Source: Adiantum capillus-veneris (lineage: Eukaryota > Streptophyta > Polypodiopsida > Polypodiales > Pteridaceae). From it: DNA of 64,000 bases. The notes below the pieces were generated by a model that worked only from the letters and a program-made list of their open reading frames with translations, was not told the DNA's origin and did not search any database. Below, piece after piece: positions 9,796-19,867 of this stretch. Position 1 is the stretch's first letter, and each line of letters begins with the position of its first letter. The DNA lies in NCBI GenBank assembly GCA_014529385.2, contig CM043971.1, positions 58,518,209 to 58,582,208 of the forward strand, written 5' to 3'. A program made the translations under genes and the position numbers.

Positions 9796-10879
9796 AGCTA
9801 CGCTTCACAGTAGTTTACTTTCCTGGGAAAAATTCGGCAGAGTTTCCCCTGTAAACTGACCTCTGAACCAATATCAACCTGTCAAATGAACCAAGAAAGC
9901 TTCAGATTCTGCAGAAATTTTGGCAGAGTCTCCTTTGTAAAATGGCTCTGGTGTACTAAAAACAGACCAAAAAACAGCTCAAAAAACCACTGTCTCTCTA
10001 ACACTGTAAGCTGTGGGTAAACCTGTCCTGCACCTGTAATGTCTCTGACTGTCCTGTCACTGTCCTGTAAGCATAGACTGTGACAATGCCTCAACGGCAG
10101 TGAAGCAAAGATGCAATCCCAACTGTCTAACTCACAATCAATACATCCTAGCTGCCTATCTAAGGGTGCTCGAGGGATCGCTCCAAGACCTGTATCACCG
10201 AAAGGATCTGAACATTCGAGAATCCCCCAGCTCAATAAAACCTCACTCGACCCTCAACAAAGGCTGCAGTAAATCTGACAGTACATTGACTTCCCACAAA
10301 GTCATACATCCACAAATTTCCCACTGTATGCTGTAACCGCTGCGGCGATTGTTTGCTGCGTGACTCACAGCCAGCAAACCCTCAACAGACATACATCATC
10401 TCTGACAATACATCCCATGTGGAAGTACCTGCAATGTCAGGATGAAATCTGGAATATCAAGCAGCAAACACAAGCTACCTGATGAACTAGTGGATGTTGC
10501 CTACAGTCTGTGTGTAGATGCGCCCGTGTCGTATGTGACACGCCTCCAAGAACTGTGAGCCGTCCTTCGATGTGTAGACAGCCACAAATCAACACTCTGG
10601 GAGTGTCGATATCCTCAGCACCTGTAGTCATAGGCCGAAAACCCCAAATTTGCAGAGTCGGATCTGCACCCGCCGAGACCACGTAGTCAAAAATGGCCTG
10701 CGCAGACCTTTGTCGAAGCCGAACGGTGGCCGAGATGACCTCAGAATGAAATTCTGAGAACACCATGCCCTTTGGGCTTTCCCACAGGATTTGGGGCCGT
10801 GTCTTCGCCTGTCGAATTTCACTCCAATCTGAGCTGGTGACTCTAGCCTCCTGCAGTGCTGCCCCGAGCCTCGATCTGA
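9796..10879 (-). other. Copia-1 untranslated leader
   Basis: About 1.1 kb between the primer-binding site and the gag start. Open frames inside (for example minus 10437-10892) run into the LTR and show no domain. I treat the stretch as 5' leader. Confidence 0.75.
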
Positions 10880-10892
10880 GCTCTGATACCAA
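10880..10892 (-). promoter_or_regulatory. Copia-1 primer-binding site
   Basis: The minus strand reads TTGGTATCAGAGC, complementary to the 3' end of plant initiator tRNA-Met, one base inside the 5' LTR. This marks the right LTR as 5'. Confidence 0.95.
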
Positions 10893-10893
10893 T

Positions 10894-11085
10894 TGAAGGA
10901 GTACGAGCGGAAGTGCGACGCGAGAGAGAGTGCGAGAAGAAGAGCACGACGATATGGTGAACTCGCTCTACTGTAATGTGTAGAGCATAGTGAGTTCTTA
11001 TTAGGTTTTAACAAAAGAATATGTGTACATACCTGGCGGCCCGCCCACTTACTTGGGCGACCACATTGGGCTTTATACCCCAACA
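10894..11085 (-). repeat. 5' LTR of Copia-1
   Basis: 192 bp, identical to the LTR at 5534-5725 except for two transitions (TTAGG for TCAGG and ACTTGGG for ACCTGGG). Followed by the target duplication ATGTG. Confidence 0.97.
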
Positions 11086-11090
11086 ATGTG

Positions 11091-11649
11091 GATTATGGAT
11101 TTTTTTATTTTTTCTTAACAATAAACAAAGAAAATCCTAAAACAACTCAACAAAAGAAAAATCATTCAAATAGAAATCTAAATGCTATGTACACTATACA
11201 CATGTCCCTAGGGGCTCATATATGGATTTTGTCCCCATACTCCTCTGTAACACTACTATGAGGGCATATACTATAAATTTCGTCAAAAAATTATTACAAT
11301 AAAACGCAAAAATTCAATGCATCTCACAAAACATTGCCCTCTAATAGTCATAATGTTAGGTCCGCATTCAGAATGCCTCTCCCCTTCCTATTTGGAGCCA
11401 TCCTTTACGACAGGGTATCGCAAAGGGTATGTGTTGTGCTTGGGCAATTAAAAGTTGTGCCTATGCAGGCCTTGTAATGTAGCCCTATTATGCATACACA
11501 TTCAATGCATGGAAAAGATTTATGTTGTGCAGGATGTGGGTATAAGCAATTTGCTTATTGGCATTTGTTGGCGAGGCTTCCTATTCTAAGCAATGTAATG
11601 ATCTTTGAAGCTCCTGTATCGTTGCTTGATTGAAGCGACTTGCTCTCTT
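11091..11649. other. Non-coding interior of the gag-only element
   Basis: A/T-rich sequence between the polyprotein stop and the Copia-1 insertion point. No open frame of note on either strand and no reverse transcriptase motif. I see nothing further. Confidence 0.6.
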
Positions 11650-12675
11650 CTAACTGTACTGTAATCGTAGGAAGAATTGTAAGAATTCAAGCGGCAATGC
11701 ACTGACAGCAGTTTTGTTGTTCTTCTTTGGGACCCATTTCTTTGCGATTATTGGCTGTTTTGTTGCTGGCTCTCGTTTGGGAACCCATACTTGCCCGTGC
11801 TTCGTTTGTGTTTGAAGAGACTTCTTTGGGATCCACCTTTTTGTTGTGTGAGTCAACAGTGGTCTTTGCTTCAGCCCTTGTACGCTTGGTTGGTGACGGG
11901 ATTCAGGCTTTGAAAGTTGATACTGTGGTTGTTTTGGAATCCAAATGAATTCTTGACTTTTTTGTGCTTGAATCAACTTCTTTGGAGCCCAAACTTGAGT
12001 TGTGAAAGCTTGCGACTTTGTGATATTCTTACCCGTTCGTGCACGCTTTCCTTGTTTTTGTTTTGGTGTTGGATCTTGTGATTTTTCATTAGAGATCTTT
12101 GTCTTCTTGATCCATATCTGTTTTTGGCTGATCTGGCTTTTTGGTATCCAGATTTGTCGAGCTTTTTGGCTTTGACTTGTTGTCCTGTTCTTTTGACCTG
12201 TCATGGTTGTTGTTGAAGGGGTTGGTGATAGTGATGGCCTGAGTTGATGATAGGGGATGTCGTAAGATTCATCACTATCGCTACTATCCTCAGCAAGGTT
12301 GACTTCTTGTACTTTCCCTTGATTTTTTGGCTGGTAGTGGAAAGTTACTGTCTGTTTGCTCGTGGGTGGTAGTTTCTTGGAGAACTTTTCTAGCCCATTG
12401 TTAGGTCGTTGCTCTGGTCGTCTTCCTCCCAGATGAGTCTTTGCCTCCTTATTAGGAGCCATGTATGAGGATGCTTGTGGTGGTTGTGTCTTCACGGAGG
12501 ACTTTGGAATCCACTTTTGATGCACTTTATTCATGTAGCGATGACATTGATTCCCGGGTCGTTGATCTTCTTGAAGCTCGAAGTGTTCTACAGAGTCATA
12601 GAACTCGTCGTCTTCTTCATCTTTTGATTCTCCACCTTTCTTTGTTTGCTCCTTATTTCGAGAGCTTGTTGATGT
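11650..12675 (-). pseudogene. W[IV]PK-repeat tail of the gag-only polyprotein
   Basis: This continues in the same frame as the protease, separated from it only by one TAG at 12674-12676. An acidic stretch (KDEEDDEFYDS) leads into a very basic, Gln/Lys/Thr-rich segment of about 290 residues. Short tryptophan motifs recur at irregular intervals: KWIPKSS, IWIPKSQ, IWIKKTK, VWAPKKL, IWIPKQP, RWIPKKS, VWVPKRE and KWVPKKN. A Ser/Asp cluster (SSDSDESYD) sits near the middle. It ends at 11650 after FLRLQYS. Reverse transcriptase would be expected here in an autonomous element. I know no named family with this repeat. Nucleic-acid binding or particle assembly is possible but speculative. Confidence 0.7.
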
Positions 12676-14392
12676 CTAGATTTCTTCGTTTTCCTGGATT
12701 ACACTCACTGCAAAATAAGGAACGACATCATAGCCATTTTCATCACAAAACTTTGTTGTGGGAGCATCCTCCATGGCGCACACGTCCAGAGTAGCCAAGA
12801 TGTGTTCCCATCCAAAAGGCTCTAACTCTTCTTCAGGAAATGGTTCTGGGATATAGTCCATATCCTCTATAGCTAGCTCTAGGATACATTCCTCACGTTT
12901 CAAGCTACCACATTGTGAAGCTCCACACATCCACAGTTCTTTATGCTTACCTAACCAAGCTGGAAGTTCTGATCCTGCTACTGTGGTGGAATCAAACTCC
13001 TCTACCGGTGTTCTCGTCACATCCCTATAGCTATGGTCCCTCAAGTTTATCTTTGTTATGGTTTCCATATGTCTCAGGTATATATGGTCATAACCCCAAT
13101 CTTGGACCATTTTCAATTGTCGCATCAACGGTCTTCCCAGAATGATGTCATAGTTGTTCTTCTTGCCAAAGTCAACAACAGCAAAAGTGTGTTCATATTC
13201 AATGCCACAAGAAGTAACAAGTACTTTTTCTAGCAGTCCTAGGGGCTTTTCCTTGTGTCCATCTGCAAGCTGCAGGGTCATTTGTGTGGATATTAAGGCA
13301 GGTTTTCCCCATTTGTTCCAAACCTCTTTGGTTGCAATGGCCACACCAGCTCCACTTTCAAGGATTGCCATGGTTTTTACACCATTGAATTCCATAGGAA
13401 GGGTGGTGTTTCCATCTTCTCCCTCGTAATACTCGCCTACCTTGTTTAATGGCACTGGCCTAGTATTTAGTTGAGGCATTTCAAGCTCTTTGATGCCTTT
13501 CTCGATTTGAGTCATTGGGTCTTATTCTGAGCAACTCGGCTAACATTATTGTACAGGTGACTGGGGTAGATAGAATATCTACTAGCCCCTTTGAATCGAT
13601 GGCCTTGTTAGGAGACAGTCTCTGTGATGGGACTGCAATCACATCTGACTTGGTTTCGTACTCTCCCATGTAGGACGGTAGTGTTCGTAGTGAATGGGGT
13701 TGACTATCTATAGATTGTACAGATCCTTTGTCGCCCCAACACGATTGCACGTCTAGATTCATTTGAGATCCAATCTCAAATTCCTCTATTGGTGGTAGAA
13801 ACACTCCTCGTTCATCACCAGTCTTGTCTACTCGTCTTCTTAGGTCATCGGCTTCATTGGCCTCTCTGACTTGTTTCCACAATTCGTCAAGACCATCTAT
13901 CTCTTTACAATCCTCAGGTATAGCTTGGTGAAATCCCTTGGAAGAGTTATCCGTGGTATTCAGTACTATCCTTGGTTCTAATGTTGGGTCTTTGAGGTTT
14001 GTTCTGTGCTCATGACTAGAATCTGGCTCTTTTAGTTCCTCGTTTGGTGGGATTACTTGTGTAGGCATGACGCGGATCACATCCTCAGGTTTTGCAACTG
14101 GTGGTTCTAGTAAAGATTGGGCAGTTTGAATCATTTTCCTGCACATTTCAAACCTTTGCTTTTCTAATTCCGTATAGGGATATGTCATCCACCTTTGTTC
14201 TTGGGTTTGATTGTTTTTGAGCCTCCCATCATAGGCTTTCAAGAGGGCATCTAATGTCTCATTAACCTTATCTACCAACACAGATCCTCCTGAACTAGCA
14301 CTTCTCGGTTTCTCATCCGTGGATGGTTCTTCTAGAGGTTTAACCATCTGTGTAAGTGAAGGTGCCTCCTTTTCCTCATGTTGTTTTATCTT
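12676..14392 (-). pseudogene. Linker and aspartic protease of the gag-only element
   Basis: The first part (to about 13481) is an acidic linker containing KVNETLDALLKAYDGRL and LDELWKQVREANEADDLRRR. A frameshift near 13500 then leads into the protease: LPMEFNGVKTMAILESGAGV is the retropepsin flap-side active site, with hydrophobic-hydrophobic-E-S-G-A in place of D-S/T-G-A; IATKEVWNKWG follows, and NYDIILGRPLM is the second (psi-loop) Gly motif. The C-terminal 110 residues (HIYLRHMETITKINLRDHS onward, acidic) are not typical of the domain. The catalytic Asp is Glu (GAA), one base from Asp, so this copy is probably inactive. A stop (TAG) separates it from upstream sequence at about 14393. Confidence 0.8.
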
Positions 14393-15496
14393 CTACTCAG
14401 CTTCGGTAAGCTTCTCAGCTAGGGATTTTTGCTCTCGTTCCCTGCGAGCTTTCATCCTAGTCTTTCTAGCTTTCCAACTATTTCGTTTGCTCTTGGTTTT
14501 TTGACTAGGTGCGTCTGTCTTTGGTCCATCATCTGTCTTTGGACTCATGTCACTTTCCGTGTTCTTTGTCTCTGGATTCTCATCAGCTTTCTTTTGAGCT
14601 TGTGCTCTCGTAACCACTTGAACTGGTACAACATTTTCATTTTCTGAGCTACTAGGGAGCTAAACAATCCCTGATACATTTGTCGTGATTTTCCTGATTT
14701 GGGTTGGGTTTTTCGGGCAATCGGGGATCAAGTGAGTGATGCCACACTCAAGACAATAGGCATTTACTTCAGTGATCTCCATACAAGGACGTTGTTTGAC
14801 CAAGTGGTTGTCACGACTTTTGTGACAATCTGTCTCTGGTTGAGGAGATTCTTTTAGCATTTCCTCTTGTCTATAAGCAAGCTTTGACCTAGATAAGCCG
14901 CTATTTGCAATGAATCGCAATGTCTTTTCGTCCATTGCATACCTTCTTTCTTTCGACTGAAACCCAGGAGGTGGAGGTTGTACCGGCCTCACCACTCCAT
15001 GTGTTTCTCTCACATTTTGTTGCTCCGAAGGGTAGTACTCACTTTGGTTGCTATACCACATTGTAGCTGGTACTGGCGTTGGTTTATTTGATGCTTCCAT
15101 CATTGGCATGTATCTCATGTCTATCGGCATTCTAGCACCTAGCAGCGGAAGTTGTTGTCCTGAGACAAGCTGTGGCCTTAAAACTCCTACTGGTCCTGGC
15201 GCATTCCCCGTAATGTATCGTGGAGTAGGTGCTTCTGTAACAGGTTGTACATACCTCTTCCTAGCATTTTCCATGCTATAATAGCACTCTTCCCCCGTAT
15301 GGTTCGTCCATTTTCTCTCAATTTCACACCACTTCGGCTCTCCCAAATCAGACCTTACAAGAGGAATCAACCTCTTGACCAAGTCGTCGATAAGCTTTTC
15401 TTGATCTATAGGTGCCGTTGGCTTGGCAATGGACTCACTTATCTGTGAAACGCTGTGCTGAGAGGATGTGTCATCTCCTTCACTCTTTAAGTCCTT
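14393..15496 (-). pseudogene. Gag C-terminal region with imperfect zinc knuckle
   Basis: This is in the same frame as the gag start at 16519, entered through a TAA at 15497. It carries DDLVKRLIPLVRSDLG, a Pro-rich middle, and YCLECGITHLIPDCPKN, a zinc knuckle with spacing C-x2-C-x3-H-x4-C, one residue shorter than the usual C-x2-C-x4-H-x4-C. An in-frame TAG at 14660 follows, then VVPVQVVTRAQAQKKADENP and a strongly basic stretch (KSKRNSWKARKTRMKARRER). VxTRAQ-like sequences often precede Gypsy protease. Because the frame is unbroken on both sides of the TAG, this stop may be either a mutation or a gag-pol readthrough site. Confidence 0.75.
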
Positions 15497-16519
15497 TTAT
15501 TTGTATGCCTCATAGTTATCCACTAGATAAAGAGCTTCTTTGATCAACTCGTTTAGCGTCATCCTCCTTATCCTATGTAGATCCTTCTGAAGGCCCGCAT
15601 GTCTCATTCCCAGGATAAAGATCAGCATCAGTCGTGCTTGCGTAGGTAATTCCTCTCTCGGACAGAGCTTAACATATCTCTTGAGCCATAATGATGCTTT
15701 GCGTACTGATTCATCCTCTTTCTGTTTGAATCTATGGATTTGCGAGACCGTGTTGTGAGCAATGCCTTTTGGCGAGAATTCTACAATAAACTCCTCAAAC
15801 AGCTCATCTAGGGTCTCAAAATCCCATTTTTCCACCGAGTCGAACCATGTAGCTGCATCATCTTCTAGAGTCAATCCAAATCCCGCAAACTGTGTCGCAA
15901 AATCTGAAACTTCCTCTTCTCTAATCACTCTTCTAAAAGCCGCTACGTGATCTCTCGGATCTTTATCTCCGGAGTATTTTCTGTTTACCCATTTCTGGAC
16001 TTGGGATGGTCTAACTTGTCGATTGTCTACAAGTCTAACCAGAGACTCTCCCAATCCTTCTCTCGTTATCGCTCTTGAAGGGAATCTTGGTGACTCTCTT
16101 CTTGAAATTCCTATAGGAATTCTCGTGTTTGGTGGAGGCATTTGTGGTCCTTCATTGACCAAATATCCACCTCTTTCTAGTACAGTTTGTGGATTTGTGC
16201 TTTCCACAACTCTGTATTCTCGTCCATACTTGTCGACAACTATAGATCTCCATTGACAGTCGACTCCGTATGTGTAGACATATAAGAGCTTGTAATCCGT
16301 TATCTCTTCTAGGTATGGATCTGAGCACCTATAAAGATTGACCTCATTGTCGTCAATGTATCTATATAGTCCTTCGCTCTCATGACCAATCATCCAAACT
16401 CTCTCAACAAGATGGGTCTTTATCAATTGCAAGTTTGGAAGATCCATTGTGGGAGGATATTCCTCTATCGTCGGGATCTCCAAGCTTGTGTAAGTTGCGT
16501 TTGAATCTAGGGTAGACAT
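15497..16519 (-). pseudogene. Retrotransposon gag (capsid) domain
   Basis: 340 codons from MSTLDSNATYTSLE. Residues about 195-310 fit the retrotransposon gag family: DPRDHVAAFRRVIRE, DDAATWFDSVEKWDFETLDE, LFEEFIVEFSP, then RFKQKEDESVRKASLWLKRY and LMLIFILGMRHAGLQKDL. The N-terminal 190 residues (GHESEGLYRYIDDNEVNLYR and others) are unfamiliar. The TAA that ends it looks like a point mutation, because the frame continues at once with KDLKSEGDDTSSQ into the knuckle region. The start is the first Met after the leader. Confidence 0.85.
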
Positions 16520-18885
16520 GATTTCTGGGCTTAAGAGCTTTTGCTTGGTTCAAGTAGACTTAGTCCACTGTGTTCAAGTGCTTTGGTTAGGGAAAAGTCG
16601 AAACTATGTCCAAAACAGCAATCGTTTCGTCACAATTCTCGCAAATTGTCGCTTTTAGACACCCCTAACTTGCGGATGAATTTTGAGGCCTTAAACGATG
16701 CTTTTTTCAAGGTTGAACTAAACGGTTGCCGTTGGCATACATTTAGTTCAAGTTTTGCTCTAAGATCTGTAGAGCCGCTCTCAGGCTACGTTTTGATATA
16801 AAAACTTTTCCGATCCGATACCGTTTGTGAAAGTTATGGCTAAAACAATGAAATGCAGTTTAGATTGGTCAAAATGAGTCCAAATTCAATTTTGAAAAAA
16901 GATTTGGGATCTTTGTGACACTGTGAACACTTCTGTATGGTCAAAATTACAGCTGGACCCTAAAACTGGCCTAAAGACATCCTACGCGTAGTATGTCTAT
17001 ATGCTCAGAATTTAACAAAATTTGGTCCAGAGACTCCCCTTAAGTCCAGCAACACAATGGTATGCTCAGATTTTCATTTGGATTTATAAATGGCCTTGAG
17101 ACATCCTACGCGCAGGATGTCTTTTTGCTCAGAATGACTTGAAATTTTCACCCTAGCTTCTCCTTGATGTGCTGATCACAGTGGTGTGTTCATAAGTTGG
17201 TTTTGAGTCCTAAATCAAGCTGGAGACATACTACGCGTAGGATGTCTTTTTGCTCTGTTTCAGCTCAAACTTGCACTGTAGCTTCCCCTTGATGTGCTTA
17301 ACTCATAGCTATTTTTATTTTTTGATTCTGACACCTATAGGTTGGTCAAATGATCAAGAATCTGTTCCAGAAGCCTGATGTGTGTTCTGATGAATTCCTA
17401 AGTCAAATCAACTCCAAATTGGACCAAAATTGACTAGGAGGCTTGCCTAAGACTATACAACAGTATGGTATGGTCAAAGTAGAATTTTGGTTTCAGAATT
17501 ATGCAGTAGACATCCTACGCGTAGGATGTCTAACTGCTCAGATTTGCTCCAAATTTGAGGTGCTGATCACTGTGGTATGCTTAGAATTTTGTTTAGAGTC
17601 CAAAATCACACATAAGGTAGGATGTCTTTTTGGCCTGTTTGACCCCAGACTTGTCCCACAGCTTCCCCTTGTTGTCAGTAACCCAGTGGTATGCTCAGAT
17701 TTTGGTTTGGATTTAAAAATGGCCTTGAGACTAGCTATTCTTTTCTTTTTCAGTCAAAAGTGCTAAAGTCCGCTTTGAACCCAAATTTCTCACCCAAATG
17801 AGCCGAAAACTCCCACATGCACTCAAAACATCATGTATAACATGCACATGAAGTCATCCTATGGTTTGGTCTCTAAAATTATGCCTTGGGCACAATTTGG
17901 GTAGGATGTCTGGCAATTCTCGTCTTTTGGCTTTGATCTGTCAAAATTTGGTCAAATTTCCACTTTCCAGGTGAAAATAGGGTAAAACCTACCTTCTAAA
18001 CACACTGGTAATCTCAGATTTTCAAAATTTCCACCAGATCACCCTGTAGACATCCTACGCGTAGGATGTCTACTGCTGATTTTTTGAGACTGAAGTGTCC
18101 CCGATGCTTCCTTATGCTCTCAGCAAGTGCAAGTATGCTTCATAGTTGCAAAAACATGCAAAAATCACTCAATTTAAGCCTTTGCTGAAATTTTACGTTC
18201 TCTGACTCCGCTTTTTGGCTTTTGGTCAACAAAAATAGGGAAAAACACCCAAGTCAATATGTTACTAGGGTAAAACCTACCCTCTGAACCCACTAGCGCA
18301 GTCAGAATTTTCAAATTTGGTCTCCAGAACCCCCTTGAGACATCCTACGCGTAGGATGTCTATGTTTACAGAATTGCAGGTTTTCTTCACAGAACCCTTG
18401 TAAATGCTCTTTTATATACACAACATCAGTCAGTCATACAAAAATATCCACAAAAGCTTGTTTAATGCATTTTTACCCTCAAAAGCACACTTTTCCGTGA
18501 TTTCAAATGCAATCAAGCACTTTAGCAAATAATTCAATGATAAATAGCTCTAGATCAGAATCGGATCACTTACCTAAAGCTACTCCTACAAATCATATGG
18601 GGTTTTGCATCTATGAGTAGAAAAACGCTTCACTGCCACACACGGACTAGTAAACGCTTTTATCACCTCACAAATCACTCAACCACCAACAACTACTCTA
18701 ATCCACAGATCCTAACTAAACCTATCTAGTCGCAGACCCTCGGCAAGACACACGCTTCTTGGCTATCCACTTGATCACGGAATATCCTCTTCCGGATCCA
18801 CTTAAGAAAAACGCTTTCTTTAGCCGAAACTAAATCAAGCAACCATCACACGAGTGTTAGTAGGAAACCTACTTAGGTCCTTGTG
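16520..18885 (-). other. Long repeat-bearing leader of the gag-only element
   Basis: About 2.4 kb between the primer-binding site and gag. It is built of degenerate direct repeats. For example 17047-17104 and 17677-17734 share GGTATGCTCAGATTTT, GGATTTA and ATGGCCTTGAGAC, and TTTTTGCTC recurs. It carries a repeated palindrome, listed separately. No open frame exceeds about 110 codons. A leader this long and structured suggests packaging, dimerisation or transcriptional signals. Confidence 0.75.
16975..18361. repeat. Six copies of a 24-bp palindrome
   Basis: AGACATCCTACG followed by its exact reverse complement. Copies: 16975-16998 (one mismatch), 17099-17122 (one mismatch), 17224-17247 (one mismatch), and 17508-17531, 18048-18071 and 18338-18361 (all three perfect). 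Starts are spaced 124, 125, 284, 540 and 290 bp apart. Partial copies (GTAGGATGTCT) lie near 17615-17625 and 17903-17913. In each imperfect copy one arm has changed and the other has not. Confidence 0.95.
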
Positions 18886-18903
18886 TCCCCGGCAACGGCG
18901 CCA
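18886..18903 (-). promoter_or_regulatory. Primer-binding site of the gag-only element
   Basis: The minus strand reads TGGCGCCGTTGCCGGGGA directly inside the right LTR. This is the primer-binding site of Athila/Tat-type Gypsy elements, usually attributed to tRNA-Asp. It marks 18905-19862 as the 5' LTR and places the element near Ty3/Gypsy despite its missing pol. Confidence 0.9.
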
Positions 18904-18904
18904 A

Positions 18905-19862
18905 TGTTGGACGGGGGAGACTCACACACCCATGAAGTGCATGCAAACACTACCTAGATCAACATAATGTCAATCGAGGACACAGATGACACGATAGGCA
19001 CACGGAGGAAATCTCTTTAGCTTGTCAGGCTGAGATCATCCTACACATACAACACTCAGGAAGGCCAACTAAACCACATTCAAGAACCTCACTGCTCTCA
19101 ACTACACCACCTAGCCACATACACACATGCGGAAGGTAACTCACCTAATCATGCCAGATTCGTACGAAACTTAAGGAACACCATCCCCTCACTAGGATAC
19201 ACCTGTCCCTAAGCTTCTACACTCAAAACCCTCACTCTAAAGCCATCTGCGGAAAACGCGTAGGATGACAGAGCCGAATTTTGAAAGTGCCCGAAACTAA
19301 AATTTATGAGTACCTATACGTAGCTTATGTCGCCACGATTCTATAGACTACTAGCACGCAGAAAACAGACATCGTTTGATACACTTACGGCCACAAATAG
19401 CTCGTAGATGCGTCGGCGTGTGCGCTTCGTCTCGCGTGGAATGTTTGGCGTTGTTGCGTAGCTCTCCTCGAGCCTACCGCAATGGTGCAGTCGGATCTCC
19501 AATGTGTTGAGCGATCCGTGCGTAGCGGGAGGATGAATCTCACACTCACTCTCTTTCTATCTCACACACAGTAGACGGCAGCGCTCAGTTTTGATTATGA
19601 TAAAAAAGTCTTTTTACAAAATGACCTAGGTACCTTATATACTAAGGCTACCTTAGGTTTAACCAAAATTGGGGTTGAAAGGGTCAAATGGCTTTGTATT
19701 TACAATCTGGAAGTGCCATTGCACCCCGGCTTCTGAAACTAGAATAACTACTCATTACAAATGACGTTTATAGCCATAATCCGCAGCATTTCATAACTCG
19801 CAAAAGATAAGACTTTGGTACGAAACTTGAGTTATGTTGTGTTGTTGACCCAGCGGTCAACA
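18905..19862 (-). repeat. 5' LTR of the gag-only element
   Basis: 958 bp, TGTTGGACGGG to GCGGTCAACA, followed by the target duplication GATCC (19863-19867). At 19256-19270 it contains ACGCGTAGGATGACA, the same core as half of the leader palindrome. The 3' LTR has CACGTAGGATGACA at the equivalent site (3361-3374). Confidence 0.95.
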
Positions 19863-19867
19863 GATCC

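Larger units (their letters stand above)
5534..11085 (-). mobile_element. Copia-1: full-length Ty1/Copia retrotransposon
   Basis: Direct LTRs of 192 bp at 5534-5725 and 10894-11085 (TG...CA) differ at two positions, both C/T. They are flanked by the target duplication ATGTG at 5529-5533 and 11086-11090. The primer-binding site for initiator tRNA-Met lies at 10880-10892 and the polypurine tract at 5726-5743 (AAGTGGGAGGT at its core on the minus strand), giving minus orientation. Domain order is gag, protease, integrase, reverse transcriptase, RNase H, as in Copia. It is inserted in the 3' internal region of the gag-only element and is the youngest layer of this nest. Confidence 0.97.
3009..19862 (-). 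mobile_element. Gag-protease-only LTR retrotransposon (TR-GAG-like)
   Basis: Two 958-bp direct LTRs (3009-3966 and 18905-19862), both TG...CA, flanked by the 5-bp target duplication GATCC at 3004-3008 and 19863-19867. I count about 26 differences between the LTRs (about 97% identity). Orientation is minus: the primer-binding site lies next to the right LTR and the polypurine tract next to the left LTR. Without the nested Copia-1 the element is about 11.3 kb. One long, now broken polyprotein frame (16519 to 11650) gives gag, an imperfect zinc knuckle, protease and a W[IV]PK-repeat tail. I find no reverse transcriptase, RNase H or integrase, so it is non-autonomous, like the TR-GAG class. Confidence 0.9.

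Noticed and set aside
11650-16519. Endogenous pararetrovirus origin of the gag-protease polyprotein
   Set aside because: True LTRs, a 5-bp target duplication and a tRNA-Asp-type primer site fit an LTR retrotransposon, and no movement protein or reverse transcriptase is present.
16975-18361. CRISPR array
   Set aside because: Repeats are palindromic but spacing is irregular (124 to 540 bp), the genome is eukaryotic, and the repeats lie in a retrotransposon leader.
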